Origin: Zunongwangia pacifica
Lineage (GTDB): Bacteria > Bacteroidota > Bacteroidia > Flavobacteriales > Flavobacteriaceae
Assembly (NCBI RefSeq): GCF_023499215.1
Contig: NZ_JAKHSK010000019.1
Coordinates: 1-64,000 of the forward strand
Direction: 5' to 3'
DNA: 64,000 bases
The position numbers and the translations under genes were made by a program. Below are positions 26,337 through 35,121 of the stretch, piece after piece. Each line of letters begins with the position of its first letter. Position 1 is the stretch's first letter. The notes under the pieces are model-generated. The model was given only the letters and a program-made list of their open reading frames with translations. It ran no database searches and was not told the origin of the DNA.

Positions 26337-27173
26337 ATGGACTTTCAATTATTAACACAGCGACTAAAAAATGATCTCGATGATATAAAACTTCAAAATA
26401 AGAGCATCCTTAAAAGGGCACAGCATTCCATTGGGCTCTGCCGTGATTCATTAAGCACGCTGAAAAAAGAGGTTCAGTCGGAAGGCTTCAAATCCATCCA
26501 AGACGAAATATACTTTTTTAAAGTAACTAAACAAGCCCCTCTCGTTGAGTTAATCTATTATTCCGAAATCCATTCGTTTGAAATCCAGTTCCCGAAAATC
26601 GACCTAAAAAGCCAGCTCAAGTCCATCAAAAAGAAAAGCAACAAACTCAATCGATTTTTTCTCTACAATCTCGATTTTGGCAGGTATATCGAATCAGGAC
26701 AGACACATTTTGATAAAGAATATTATACTCGTGATTACCTAAACGGGTATCACATTACGCTTTCCAAATTCTATTTTCAAGACCCGGAATTTTGCACAGC
26801 ACGAGATATGTTGCTCGGCAAGTACAATGCCTACAAGTCCCTGACCAAATACTTAGTGGATAAGCAAAATAAATTGAAGAACGGGTTGACTGGAAATGAT
26901 ATTTCCTTATCTAAAATCGAAAAAATGCACTGGCCGTTCAGTAATACAGACTATGTGGAACTCATTTATGCGCTTTACGCTAAAGGGCTTGGCGCTAAAA
27001 ACAATCTGAGTATCGTTAAAATTTCAGATTATTTAAGCCAGATTTTCGATGTTGAGCCGAAAGACATCTATAAAACCTATCAAGACATCAAATACAGGAA
27101 AAAAAGCCGAACCCTTTTCCTCGATGAGCTGTCCGCATCCCTTATTTCTGAAATGGATAAAAGCGAGAAATAG
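26337..27173 (+). CDS. rteC: RteC-family regulator of ICE excision, 278 aa
   Basis: Family features are the N-terminal coiled region, the block ELIYYSEIHSFEIQFPKIDL (about 72-92), the central NRFFLYNLDFGRYIESGQTHFD (about 105-127) and the C-terminal MHWPFSNTDYVELIYALYAKG, a winged-helix-like domain. In Bacteroides CTnDOT, RteC binds inverted half-sites upstream of the excision operon and activates it. Here the next gene is excisionase-like, and matching dyads lie between them (27221-27371). No RteA/RteB two-component pair is nearby. Confidence 0.88.
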   Translation: MDFQLLTQRLKNDLDDIKLQNKSILKRAQHSIGLCRDSLSTLKKEVQSEGFKSIQDEIYFFKVTKQAPLVELIYYSEIHSFEIQFPKIDLKSQLKSIKKKSNKLNRFFLYNLDFGRYIESGQTHFDKEYYTRDYLNGYHITLSKFYFQDPEFCTARDMLLGKYNAYKSLTKYLVDKQNKLKNGLTGNDISLSKIEKMHWPFSNTDYVELIYALYAKGLGAKNNLSIVKISDYLSQIFDVEPKDIYKTYQDIKYRKKSRTLFLDELSASLISEMDKSEK

Positions 27174-27220
27174 TGTTATCTGCGAGCCGTTTATCCATCA
27201 AATCAAAATGTTAAAAAAAG

Positions 27221-27371
27221 ACCGTAGTACGGTTGACCTACGGTGTTTTGGTTTTCAGCCTATTGCTCATATAATATGAATCATTTTATAGATAGAATTT
27301 CGCAGTTGCACTTTCAAATACTGTCAAAACACCCCAAATTTCAAGATGTTAAATTTTGACCGTACTACGGT
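27221..27371 (+). promoter_or_regulatory. candidate RteC operators: paired 13-bp dyads
   Basis: ACCGTAGTACGGT at 27221-27233 recurs in the opposite orientation as ACCGTACTACGGT at 27359-27371. A lone half-site CCTACGGT follows the first copy at 27237-27244. They sit in the 322-bp gap between rteC and the excisionase-like gene. By analogy with CTnDOT, where RteC binds inverted half-sites before the excision promoter, these are RteC site candidates. Confidence 0.5.
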
Positions 27372-27436
27372 CGTACTGGGGAAGAAAATCGATTAATCCG
27401 TATCAAATTTGTAGAACGAAAGTCAAATCGGGTTAA

Positions 27437-27481
27437 GGGCTATCATCAAAAATTTAAAACCTATGATAGTCCTTTTCTTTT
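27437..27481 (+). terminator. terminator or attenuator just before the excisionase-like gene
   Basis: GGGCTATCAT (27437-27446) pairs with ATGATAGTCC (27463-27472) with one G-T pair and is followed by TTTTCTTTT. It lies 260 bp past the rteC stop and only 15 bp before the next ATG (27496). That position fits a leader attenuator at least as well as an rteC terminator. Confidence 0.6.
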
Positions 27482-27495
27482 AAAATCGTTCTATT

Positions 27496-27780
27496 ATGCC
27501 GACAAGTATCATCACCACAGACGACCTTCGGGAATTCAAGATGGAATTGCTCGATGACATCAAAAGTCTTTTAGCCAAACAGGCTTCTGGAAAAATCAAG
27601 AAGTATCTAAAATCTGCCGAAGTAATGGATTTGCTTCAAGTAAGTCCTGGCACACTGCAAAATCTTCGCATCAATGGCACCTTGCCATACACTAAGGTAG
27701 GCGGAATCATCTATTATGATGCTGAGGAAATTCAAAAGGTAATGGATGCCAACCGTGTGCATCACGGAATAAATTCCTGA
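27496..27780 (+). CDS. excisionase-like helix-turn-helix protein, 94 aa
   Basis: Residues about 35-90 hold a MerR/HTH_17-type winged helix: YLKSAEVMDLLQVSPGTLQNLRINGTLPYTKVGGIIYYDAEEI. The N-terminal third is a short helical region (LREFKMELLDDIKSLL). Proteins of this build act as directionality factors (Xis) or small regulators in Bacteroidota ICEs, such as Xis2c in CTnDOT. It lies after candidate RteC sites and 4 bp before the next gene, so it heads an operon. Confidence 0.8.
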   Translation: MPTSIITTDDLREFKMELLDDIKSLLAKQASGKIKKYLKSAEVMDLLQVSPGTLQNLRINGTLPYTKVGGIIYYDAEEIQKVMDANRVHHGINS

Positions 27781-27784
27781 GAAT

Positions 27785-28537
27785 ATGAACTACATAAAGC
27801 TACTCAACGCGGCTTTTGAAACGTTCTATTTTGATGACCGCCTAAATCCTACCCATATCAGTCTGTATATGGCGCTGTTCCAGGAATGGAACAGCTGTCG
27901 CTTTATGGACGAGTTCTATGTAAACCGAAGGGAATTGATGCGCGTGGCCAAGATTGGGTCAAAATCAACTTACCACAGGTGTATAACAGAGCTTCATTCT
28001 TGGGAATACCTATCCTACTTTCCTTCCAACAATCCATACAAGGGCAGTAAAATCAAGATGTCCATTTTAGGGACAAGTGATGAACCAGCTACGGGACAGT
28101 ACAATCCCATATTGGAACAGCTTGCGGAACAGTACTACCCCAGAGGTGTACCGCTTGAGGGACACCACCATCCCAAAAATGGACAGGCCGTGTACCAACA
28201 CCGTCCCACCAATGGACAAGCACTGGTATCTAATACAAACAATATCAAACAAGAAAACTATATAAAACAGCCAAAGGGCAGGCAGGCCGCTATTTTATTT
28301 TTTGAAGAAAAAGGTTTTGATGCTGATGAAGGAAAAAAATTCTACGAGCATTATGCAGACCGAGAATGGAAAACGAGCGACGGAAAACCGATACGGGATT
28401 GGCGCTCATTGGCTACAAACTGGATGGATAGAACCGAGCTTTTCGAAGAAGAAAACAAACCAAACAAAAAAGAAGTGTCCCAAATCAAGGACAACTTGCG
28501 AACCACTAAAAACAAAGACTATGGACAACCCCTCTAA
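27785..28537 (+). CDS. replication-initiator-like winged-helix protein, 250 aa
   Basis: The N-terminal about 100 residues resemble a DnaD/initiator-type winged helix (LNPTHISLYMALFQEWN, RRELMRVAKIGSKSTYHRCITELHSWEYL). A low-complexity linker rich in Gln, Pro and His follows, then a C-terminal helical domain (AILFFEEKGFDADEGKKFYEHYADREW, IRDWRSLATNWMDR) like the helicase-loader contact domain of phage and plasmid proteins. It overlaps the DnaC-like ATPase gene by 17 bp. The pair probably loads a helicase for ICE replication; this role is inferred. Confidence 0.6.
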   Translation: MNYIKLLNAAFETFYFDDRLNPTHISLYMALFQEWNSCRFMDEFYVNRRELMRVAKIGSKSTYHRCITELHSWEYLSYFPSNNPYKGSKIKMSILGTSDEPATGQYNPILEQLAEQYYPRGVPLEGHHHPKNGQAVYQHRPTNGQALVSNTNNIKQENYIKQPKGRQAAILFFEEKGFDADEGKKFYEHYADREWKTSDGKPIRDWRSLATNWMDRTELFEEENKPNKKEVSQIKDNLRTTKNKDYGQPL

Positions 28538-29183
28538 AATTACTGAAGGTGGCGTGGAATATTCGCTGGGAAAATTCGATGGTAAAAGCGTTCTCTACGA
28601 TTTCCCTAAAATTCTGATTTACCTGAATGCCAAGGGCAAACTGTTGTTCGGAAAGAAATTCAGGATTTATGATGAGGACAAAGATATTTTACTGAAGCTT
28701 TGTTCCTACTTTATCAAGGATAAAGAAAACTGTACAACCTACGGCATAGATATAGACAAAGGCATTTTACTTTCTGGACCGGTAGGTTGTGGGAAAACCA
28801 GTTTGATGAAATTATTACGCCATTTGGTTCCCTTGCAACGCCCTTATGAAATGATTCCCTGCCGTAACGTAACATTTAGCTTTAACCATTTAGGATTTAA
28901 AACAGTTGAGGAATATGGTAACACCAAATTCTATTGTTTTGATGATTTAGGGGTAGAACCTTCCGGTAGGTTCTACGGAAAGGATCTGAATGTGATGGGC
29001 GAGGTACTGCTATCCCGATATGAACTCTATCTTGACACGAAACGCAAAATTAAAACCCACGCCACTACCAACCTCAATGCCGAAGAATTGGAAGTGCGTT
29101 ATGGTAACCGTGTCCGAAGTAGAATGCGAGAGTTCTTTAATCTGATTGCTTTTGACACAAAGGCTGTGGACAAAAGGAAGTAG
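28521..29183 (+). CDS. DnaC-like AAA+ ATPase, 220 aa
   Basis: The start is the ATG at 28521, overlapping the preceding gene. Walker A is GPVGCGKTSL (about residues 86-95), Walker B FYCFDDLGVEP (about 134-144), and arginine-finger-like RSRMREFFNLI lies near the C-terminus. The size and pattern match DnaC/IstB-like helicase loaders found in Bacteroidota conjugative elements. Confidence 0.8.
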   Translation: MDNPSKITEGGVEYSLGKFDGKSVLYDFPKILIYLNAKGKLLFGKKFRIYDEDKDILLKLCSYFIKDKENCTTYGIDIDKGILLSGPVGCGKTSLMKLLRHLVPLQRPYEMIPCRNVTFSFNHLGFKTVEEYGNTKFYCFDDLGVEPSGRFYGKDLNVMGEVLLSRYELYLDTKRKIKTHATTNLNAEELEVRYGNRVRSRMREFFNLIAFDTKAVDKRK

Positions 29184-29287
29184 CTCAATTTATGAAGGAC
29201 TTATATAGCAGAATAACTTCTGAGATGAATTGTAATACAATATCCTTTAAGCTCTTTGTTAACTCTAAAAATAGTTCTTTCATAATT

Positions 29288-29920
29288 CTAATGTTTTTGA
29301 AGGGATTGTAATATGGTCAATGCAATAGGTTGGATGTTATTGGAATCAGAAATAAACTTGCCTTCATCCTCATTACTCAAAAATCCCAATTCCAAAAGAA
29401 GCGAGGGACAATGATTAATAGTTTCCCGAAGCACTTGGAAGTCGGCAAACTTTACACCTCTACTTTCATATCCTAATTGTTTATTGAGTACAGCTTGTAG
29501 CTGAAATGCAAGCCAAGTGACATCATCAGAATATTTGGATGTTGCACCTGCCACATAAATTTCAATGCCTCTTGCACTCGAATTATCCGAATGATTACAA
29601 TGCAAGGACACAAACAAATCAGCTTTAAGGGCTTTAGCCAACTTCGTTCTATCAAATAAAGAAATGAGTGTATCGGTGTACCTGGTCAAATAAATATCCA
29701 ATGGGGTATCCGATTTATCATTCAATTTCAGAATGGTATTCGCAATATTGAGCGCAACATCCTTTTCTTGGATGCCATTTATACCAATTGCACCCGAATC
29801 TTTTCCACCGTGTCCAACATCAATTACAATTCGTTTTTGAGTACTCGTTTCCTGTCCGAAAACGATGCACATTTTCAAAAGCAAAAAGACAAAACTGACG
29901 TTTTTGAGCACTTTTTTCAT
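29288..29920 (-). CDS. N-acetylmuramoyl-L-alanine amidase, 210 aa
   Basis: The start at 29920 gives a signal peptide (KKVLKNVSFVFLLLKMCIVFGQ); an earlier ATG at 29950 is less likely. The mature protein is an Amidase_3 zinc hydrolase: VIDVGHGGKDSGA (first His), QEKDVALNIA (Glu ligand), FVSLHCNHSDN (second His), and LLLELGFLSNEDE (catalytic Glu). It cuts the stem peptide from murein. Encoded divergently before the tra operon, it may open the wall for the transfer apparatus, a role usually given to lytic enzymes in type IV systems. Confidence 0.9.
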   Translation of the reverse strand: MKKVLKNVSFVFLLLKMCIVFGQETSTQKRIVIDVGHGGKDSGAIGINGIQEKDVALNIANTILKLNDKSDTPLDIYLTRYTDTLISLFDRTKLAKALKADLFVSLHCNHSDNSSARGIEIYVAGATSKYSDDVTWLAFQLQAVLNKQLGYESRGVKFADFQVLRETINHCPSLLLELGFLSNEDEGKFISDSNNIQPIALTILQSLQKH

Positions 29921-30109
29921 TTTCAATTTTCGGGTTATCAACAACTTCACTTCAAAAATTCATAGCATTTGATGCCAAATAATAGCAACGGAATTCAAAC
30001 AAAACCAAATAATATTTTATTCACAAATATTTGATTTTCAGTTATTTATATTCAAATATATTTAAATTTCCCATAACGAAAACAACACAAAAATTTAAAC
30101 TGTTACGTT

Positions 30110-30397
30110 ATGAAAAAATCACCCTATTTAGCATCCTTTCTTTCGCTCTTATCCACTTCGCTATTTGCTCAAATTGGTGGCATTGAAGATTCAGTTAACG
30201 ATGTGGGCGATACCATCAGGACCGTATTTCCCATTTTACTCGGTGTCATTTTCCTTGTTGGTTTCCTCTTTAATGCAGGCCATTTCTTTGGCGAAAATGC
30301 TGACCTTAAAAAGGGGATTACCCGAGTTCTCGTCTTTGTTTTGATTGCCGGTGCGGTAGTCGGCATATTCACGTATCTCATAGGAATCGTGGTATAA
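30110..30397 (+). CDS. traE: conjugal transfer protein TraE-like (DUF4134), 95 aa
   Basis: A cleavable signal peptide ends at SLFAQ (about 21). Two membrane helices follow (VFPILLGVIFLVGFLFNAGHF, RVLVFVLIAGAVVGIFTYLIG). This is the DUF4134 family, called TraE in Bacteroides conjugative transposons and comparable to VirB2/VirB3-type subunits. It heads an operon of eight tra-like genes; its stop codon overlaps the next ATG (ATAATGA). Confidence 0.87.
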   Translation: MKKSPYLASFLSLLSTSLFAQIGGIEDSVNDVGDTIRTVFPILLGVIFLVGFLFNAGHFFGENADLKKGITRVLVFVLIAGAVVGIFTYLIGIVV

Positions 30398-30675
30398 TGA
30401 AGCAGTTCGAACCGTATAAAAACATAAGGAAAAGGGCAGTCATTTTTGGCTTGCCCATTTCCCTTTTTGCATTGATGATGGTTTCCATTCTTGCTTCCCT
30501 TTTGGTCATTATTTTCTCTTTCAGATTTGGGATAATTATAGGCGTACTGGTTTTTAACGCTGCGCTCTATGTAGCATTGACAAGAATTACCCACAACCCT
30601 CAGCTATTTCAAACTGCCAACGCATTCCCGAAAATTATAAGCAACAAAAGAAATTCAGGCTTCAACTATGAATAA
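30397..30675 (+). CDS. traF: conjugal transfer protein TraF-like (DUF4133), 92 aa
   Basis: It has two adjacent membrane helices (VIFGLPISLFALMMVSILASLLVII and GIIIGVLVFNAALYVALT) and the tail NKRNSGFNYE, typical of DUF4133, a VirB3-like membrane subunit. It overlaps traE by one base and the ATPase gene by eight, so translation is coupled. Confidence 0.85.
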   Translation: MKQFEPYKNIRKRAVIFGLPISLFALMMVSILASLLVIIFSFRFGIIIGVLVFNAALYVALTRITHNPQLFQTANAFPKIISNKRNSGFNYE

Positions 30676-33070
30676 GATTAACCTTTCTAAATATCAACCG
30701 ATTGCAGATATTCAGGACAATATCGTGTTTGTCAATAATGGCAATGTGGTTTTGTGCTATAAAGGGAATCTACCCGAAATTTATTCGTTGTCCGAAAAGG
30801 ATTTTGAGGATATGCACGGTGCTTGGTTTCAGGCTCTGAAATCATTGCCTGTTGGGACTGTGGTTCATAAACAGGATATCTACCTCAAAAAATCCTATTC
30901 TTCAGAACAGCTTCCGAATAAAACTTTTTTAGAGAAAGTAACACACGAGCATTTTAAAGGTCGTGGATACATAAAACATAAGTGTTATCTGTTCTTCATT
31001 TTGACCAAGAACAAGGCACTTAATAATTCAAAATATGTTAATCCTTTCAGAAAAGTTTCAAAGGGAATCGTGCAAGAACTGGATGACAACGTTAAGAGCT
31101 TTGTCAACTCGGTAAGTGATTCTGTATCCTTTATCAATAATAGCCGAAAGATGGAATTCATTTCGCTTAAAGCGAAAGAGATTCAGCAACTCACAAATGA
31201 CTATTTCAATGGTTTCAATGAAGGCTTTGATACCGACATCATATTAGAAAAGAAAAGCGTCAATATTGGCAAAAACCATTTTGATGCCCTGGCCATCAAT
31301 AGCGAACTGTGCTTTGGCGAAAGTGTACAGAGTAGCAAGACCAATGAGAAATTCACTTCTGACGATTTTGTGTTTCATCAAGGGTTTATTGATGGTTTAG
31401 GGCTTACGCTAAACGAGAACCACATCGTCAACCAAATCCTGTATCTGGATGACAAACAGAAATGGCGAAAACTGCTGGATAAGAAAATCGAGGAACTGAA
31501 CAAAAGTTCAAATTTCGGTTCGCAGAACAAAGTGGTGCTTGGGAAGATTCAACGTATCCTTGACCAAATAAATGCAGATGACAATGCACGAATCATTCGT
31601 GGTCATTTGAACATCGTGTATTGGTCTAAAGATGCCAAAGAACTCGATAAGATAACCTCAAAAATCAAGACCGAGTTTAAGGAACTGGATATCATCCCAT
31701 ACTATCCACGAGGCGAAGAACGGAAGAATTATATTCTGAACAGCTACTGCTGTTTTTCATCCAATTTCTCGAATAATGATTTATATGTAACAGATTTAAA
31801 ACACGCACTCTGCCTGTTTATCAATAACACCAATTACAAGTCCGATCCAACCGGAATCATCTTTAACGACCGTGAGCATAACATTCCTGTTTTAAAAGAT
31901 GTCTGGGACGAGCGCAAGAAACGCATCAAGGCACGGAACTTTGCCATTTTTGCACCAACGGGCGAAGGCAAATCGTTTTTGGCCAATAATATTTTACGCC
32001 AATATTTTGAGAGTGGTGTCCGCCTTGTCATTATCGATTTGGGTGGTTCTTACACCAAGTTTGCCAAACTCTATCCTGAAAAATATACCGTGCTTCGCTA
32101 TGAAAGTGGAAAGAACTTGGGCATAAATCCATTTTACATCAGCAATGCAAATGACCTCACACCGGAACGGTTAGAGGATTTGTCGGTGTTCCTTTTTGAA
32201 CTGTTTGCTTCGGATCTGAAAGTGACAAAAGCGCAATCGGTTTCCGTCAAAAAGATACTGCGCCATTATTATGACAGCACTTCAGAAAACCACTCTTTGG
32301 ATGGTTTTTACAGCTTTATAGAAAGGAATCAGAAAGACCTTTTGAGCACCCTTAAAATCCATCCCGACTATTTCAATGTTACGAGCTTCTTGCACGTGAT
32401 GTCCGAATATGTCGGCGATGGTCTATATAGTTTTCTATTTGAAGTAAGCGAAGACCAGACCTATAAAATCGAGGACAAGCGATTGATCGTTTTTGAACTG
32501 GACGAAGTCAAGGATAATAAGGAAATTTTGTCCGTGATGTTGAAACTGATTAAGTCCGCTATTCAAAGAACGATTTGGAAAAACAGGGCAGAAAAAGGTA
32601 TCATCCTCTTTGATGAGTTTGCCAAGCAACTGAAGTTTGATAACGTACTGGAAAGTGTCGAGTTCTACTATCAAGCCATCCGAAAACAGAATGGTGCGAT
32701 TGGGATTATTCTTCAGTCTATCAATCAGCTTCCAAATAATTCCACCTCGGCAAGTATTCTTGAAAACACACAGGTCATTTATAGCCTAAACAATGAGAAG
32801 GGTTATGACGAATTGGTCAAAAGGCTCAATCTGTCCAGCCACGACCTAAACCAATTAAAATCCATCAAGAATAATCTTACCGGACCACGGAAATACACCG
32901 AAATGTTCATCAAAATAGGTAGGGAAAGCAACATTTTCCGTCTCGAAGTTCCGAAGGAAGTATATGCCGCTTACCTAACAGACGGTAAGGAAAATGAGGA
33001 AATAATGAATCTCTACAACGAGCATCGGGATATGCAAAAAGCAATCATTCAATTCACATCTAAAACATAA
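30668..33070 (+). CDS. traG: conjugation ATPase TraG-like (VirB4 family), 800 aa
   Basis: The N-terminal half is the VirB4-specific domain (KISKYQP-like start, LHHGWFQALKSLP-like block). The C-terminal half carries Walker A PTGEGKSFL (about 429-437) and Walker B GIILFDEFAK (about 644-653), then QSINQLPNNSTSASILENTQ. VirB4/TraG proteins power pilus and channel assembly at the inner membrane. The length is normal for the Bacteroidota family. Confidence 0.93.
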   Translation: MNKINLSKYQPIADIQDNIVFVNNGNVVLCYKGNLPEIYSLSEKDFEDMHGAWFQALKSLPVGTVVHKQDIYLKKSYSSEQLPNKTFLEKVTHEHFKGRGYIKHKCYLFFILTKNKALNNSKYVNPFRKVSKGIVQELDDNVKSFVNSVSDSVSFINNSRKMEFISLKAKEIQQLTNDYFNGFNEGFDTDIILEKKSVNIGKNHFDALAINSELCFGESVQSSKTNEKFTSDDFVFHQGFIDGLGLTLNENHIVNQILYLDDKQKWRKLLDKKIEELNKSSNFGSQNKVVLGKIQRILDQINADDNARIIRGHLNIVYWSKDAKELDKITSKIKTEFKELDIIPYYPRGEERKNYILNSYCCFSSNFSNNDLYVTDLKHALCLFINNTNYKSDPTGIIFNDREHNIPVLKDVWDERKKRIKARNFAIFAPTGEGKSFLANNILRQYFESGVRLVIIDLGGSYTKFAKLYPEKYTVLRYESGKNLGINPFYISNANDLTPERLEDLSVFLFELFASDLKVTKAQSVSVKKILRHYYDSTSENHSLDGFYSFIERNQKDLLSTLKIHPDYFNVTSFLHVMSEYVGDGLYSFLFEVSEDQTYKIEDKRLIVFELDEVKDNKEILSVMLKLIKSAIQRTIWKNRAEKGIILFDEFAKQLKFDNVLESVEFYYQAIRKQNGAIGIILQSINQLPNNSTSASILENTQVIYSLNNEKGYDELVKRLNLSSHDLNQLKSIKNNLTGPRKYTEMFIKIGRESNIFRLEVPKEVYAAYLTDGKENEEIMNLYNEHRDMQKAIIQFTSKT

Positions 33071-33074
33071 TATT

Positions 33075-33650
33075 ATGAAGACAAAAATCTTAATTATCGC
33101 AACGGCATTCATCTTTTTACTGCCTGCACGCGCTGCGTGCCAAGGAATGCCTGTTTATGACAATACCAACTTTATCAGTTTGGTAAAGCAACTTTTGGAA
33201 TCGGGAAAACAGACGGCAGAAATGATAAAGTCCGTCAAATTTTTAAAGGATGCTAAAGAAGCTATTGAGAAAGTATCAAGCGTTGTGCAACAGCTTAGGG
33301 CGGTTGAGGAAATCGCACAAAACAATCAGCGCCTTATCAATGTAATGCAAAATGACCTTCAGGATATTCTGAATTCGCCATACATCAAACCCGAGGAAAT
33401 TGATAGGGTGGTGGCCTCGTTCGAAACCATTGTCCAAAATTCATTGGATACGGTGGATTTTATAGACGAAGTCCTTTCCAGCGATTACCTGAAAATGAGC
33501 GATGCCGAACGTGCTGAAATATTGAAAGCAAAAGAACTGGAATCCAAACAAATGGTTTCCAACATCACTACAAAAACGAAACGCTATCGTGACATTATTT
33601 CTTTCAGAAAAATGCAGGATAAAGTCAATAACCGAGAAACAGAATATTAA
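33075..33650 (+). CDS. traI: conjugal transfer protein TraI-like (DUF4141), 191 aa
   Basis: A signal peptide (ending ARAACQG, about 24) is followed by an almost fully helical mature protein with coiled-coil pattern (VKFLKDAKEAIEKVSSVVQQLRAVEEIAQNN). This matches the DUF4141/TraI family of Bacteroidota transfer systems, a periplasmic VirB5-like subunit. It lies 4 bp after traG and 2 bp before traJ. Confidence 0.8.
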   Translation: MKTKILIIATAFIFLLPARAACQGMPVYDNTNFISLVKQLLESGKQTAEMIKSVKFLKDAKEAIEKVSSVVQQLRAVEEIAQNNQRLINVMQNDLQDILNSPYIKPEEIDRVVASFETIVQNSLDTVDFIDEVLSSDYLKMSDAERAEILKAKELESKQMVSNITTKTKRYRDIISFRKMQDKVNNRETEY

Positions 33651-33652
33651 AA

Positions 33653-34495
33653 ATGACCGCGACCATCATTTTAGGGATTGGGTTGGAATACATCGATACG
33701 GTGTTTCAGACCATACAGGCCAGCGACTTTTCGCAATATACTATTGCTGGAATGAAAACGCTTGCTGTCCTATTTTTCTTGGTCAATATTCTTAAAAAAT
33801 ACAACGAAGGTATTGCAGACAAAGATGGTTACACTTGGGGATTGAGTCCGGGCGAACTGGCCAAGAACTTCGCAATCGTCCTATTGGTCATATTTTCAAC
33901 GCAGGTGCTAGGATTCTTTGATGGTATATTGGTAGCCATCGAGGGACAATATAGGGGCACGGCACCTGCGTTGCTTCCATTGCAAATGCAGGATATTCCT
34001 ATTGAAGAAGACGTTAGCATCATTGAAGTTGCGCAAGCAGCTATGACGCTCTTATACGAAGCCTTGGTAACACCCCTTTACGGCTTCAAAATATTTGCTT
34101 TTATTATTAGTCTTTTCCTCTGGATTTTGGATTTGTTTATCTATCCGCTGTTTTTGGCAGAGCGTTTTTTCCTTTTGGGAATAATGCAGGCATTTTTTCC
34201 TTTGGTCATTAGTTTGGCAGTATTTGAAAAGTTCCGTTCGCTTGCCTATACATTTTTCAAATTGTATGCTGCGGTTTATATGCTTGTACCAGCTTTTTTT
34301 CTTGTCAATGTATTCATAAATACGCTATATACTGAAATCAACACGAACTTTTGGACAAATTTATTCGGTACTGATGTTGGAAGTGGATTCTTTGCACCAG
34401 TCGTTCAATTGGGTTCTGTTGGCTTTATCGTCTTCCTGAAATTTAAATTGTACAGACGGGCAACCTCTTTCACATTGAGATTATTTACCAACTAA
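33653..34495 (+). CDS. traJ: conjugal transfer protein TraJ-like (VirB6/TrbL type), 280 aa
   Basis: It is a polytopic membrane protein with about six hydrophobic segments (IAGMKTLAVLFFLVNILKKY, NFAIVLLVIFSTQVLGFFDG, FKIFAFIISLFLWILDLFIYPLF). The pattern and gene order match TraJ of Bacteroides elements, the inner-membrane channel subunit. It is shorter than most Bacteroides TraJ proteins I know, but this looks like a family variation since both ends are clean. Confidence 0.82.
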   Translation: MTATIILGIGLEYIDTVFQTIQASDFSQYTIAGMKTLAVLFFLVNILKKYNEGIADKDGYTWGLSPGELAKNFAIVLLVIFSTQVLGFFDGILVAIEGQYRGTAPALLPLQMQDIPIEEDVSIIEVAQAAMTLLYEALVTPLYGFKIFAFIISLFLWILDLFIYPLFLAERFFLLGIMQAFFPLVISLAVFEKFRSLAYTFFKLYAAVYMLVPAFFLVNVFINTLYTEINTNFWTNLFGTDVGSGFFAPVVQLGSVGFIVFLKFKLYRRATSFTLRLFTN

Positions 34496-34506
34496 TTCAA
34501 TTCAAA

Positions 34507-35121
34507 ATGAAAACACCATATAAGAATATTTACAACGTCCTAAAACTGAATCGGTTTATCGTTTTAGCAGTCGTTTTATGTTCGTTATTATCAAGCACTT
34601 TTTCGGTTTGGATGGTATTCAACACCAATCAAAAGGCGCTCAATAGTGCATTTGCGATTAATACTGATGGCAGTATTATTCCGCTGAAACTCGTTACACA
34701 AAAAGAAAATTTCAGGGTGGAAGCTTTGGCGCATCTGGAATTGTTTCACAACTACTTCTATAACATAGATGCGAGCAATTATGAACGTAACTTGGAAAAG
34801 GCGCTGTGGTTGGGCAATAGTTCTGTCGATAACTTATATCGCCAGAAAAAAGCGGATGGTGTCTATAATCGGTTACTACAATATTCGCTCGTTCAAAAAG
34901 TATTGAGTATTGATTCAAAAATTTCAGAAAGCAACGGTGCGTACAGTTTCACTACGACTACCATTTTTGAAATCAATAGAGGATCTATCATCGATACCTA
35001 CGAATTGGTTTCCACCGGAAACCTAATTATGGTGGACCGGAACTTTCCCAATAATCCGCACGGACTTTTGATTACGAATTACTTCGAAAACACTTTAAAA
35101 AAACTGAATGATGAAAGTTGA
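34507..35121 (+). CDS. traK: conjugal transfer protein TraK-like (VirB8 type), 204 aa
   Basis: A single N-terminal membrane helix (about 18-40) precedes a periplasmic NTF2-like domain (VEALAHLELFHNYFYNIDASNYERNLEKALWLG). The order after traJ and the HDFHxxFF-like block identify TraK. VirB8-type proteins nucleate the channel. The end overlaps the traM start by 14 bp. Confidence 0.85.
   Translation: MKTPYKNIYNVLKLNRFIVLAVVLCSLLSSTFSVWMVFNTNQKALNSAFAINTDGSIIPLKLVTQKENFRVEALAHLELFHNYFYNIDASNYERNLEKALWLGNSSVDNLYRQKKADGVYNRLLQYSLVQKVLSIDSKISESNGAYSFTTTTIFEINRGSIIDTYELVSTGNLIMVDRNFPNNPHGLLITNYFENTLKKLNDES

Noticed and set aside
26112-27371. CCGTA repeats as a CRISPR array
   Set aside because: Only a few short dyads with unequal spacing, no 20-40 bp repeats with spacers and no cas genes.
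28302-28520. Upstream extension of the DnaC-like ATPase frame
   Set aside because: It overlaps the preceding gene in another frame and shows low-complexity residues; the ATG at 28521 begins the recognisable protein.
30169-30594. Minus-strand open frame of 141 aa opposite traE/traF
   Set aside because: It mirrors two well-recognised tra genes and has no domain of its own.
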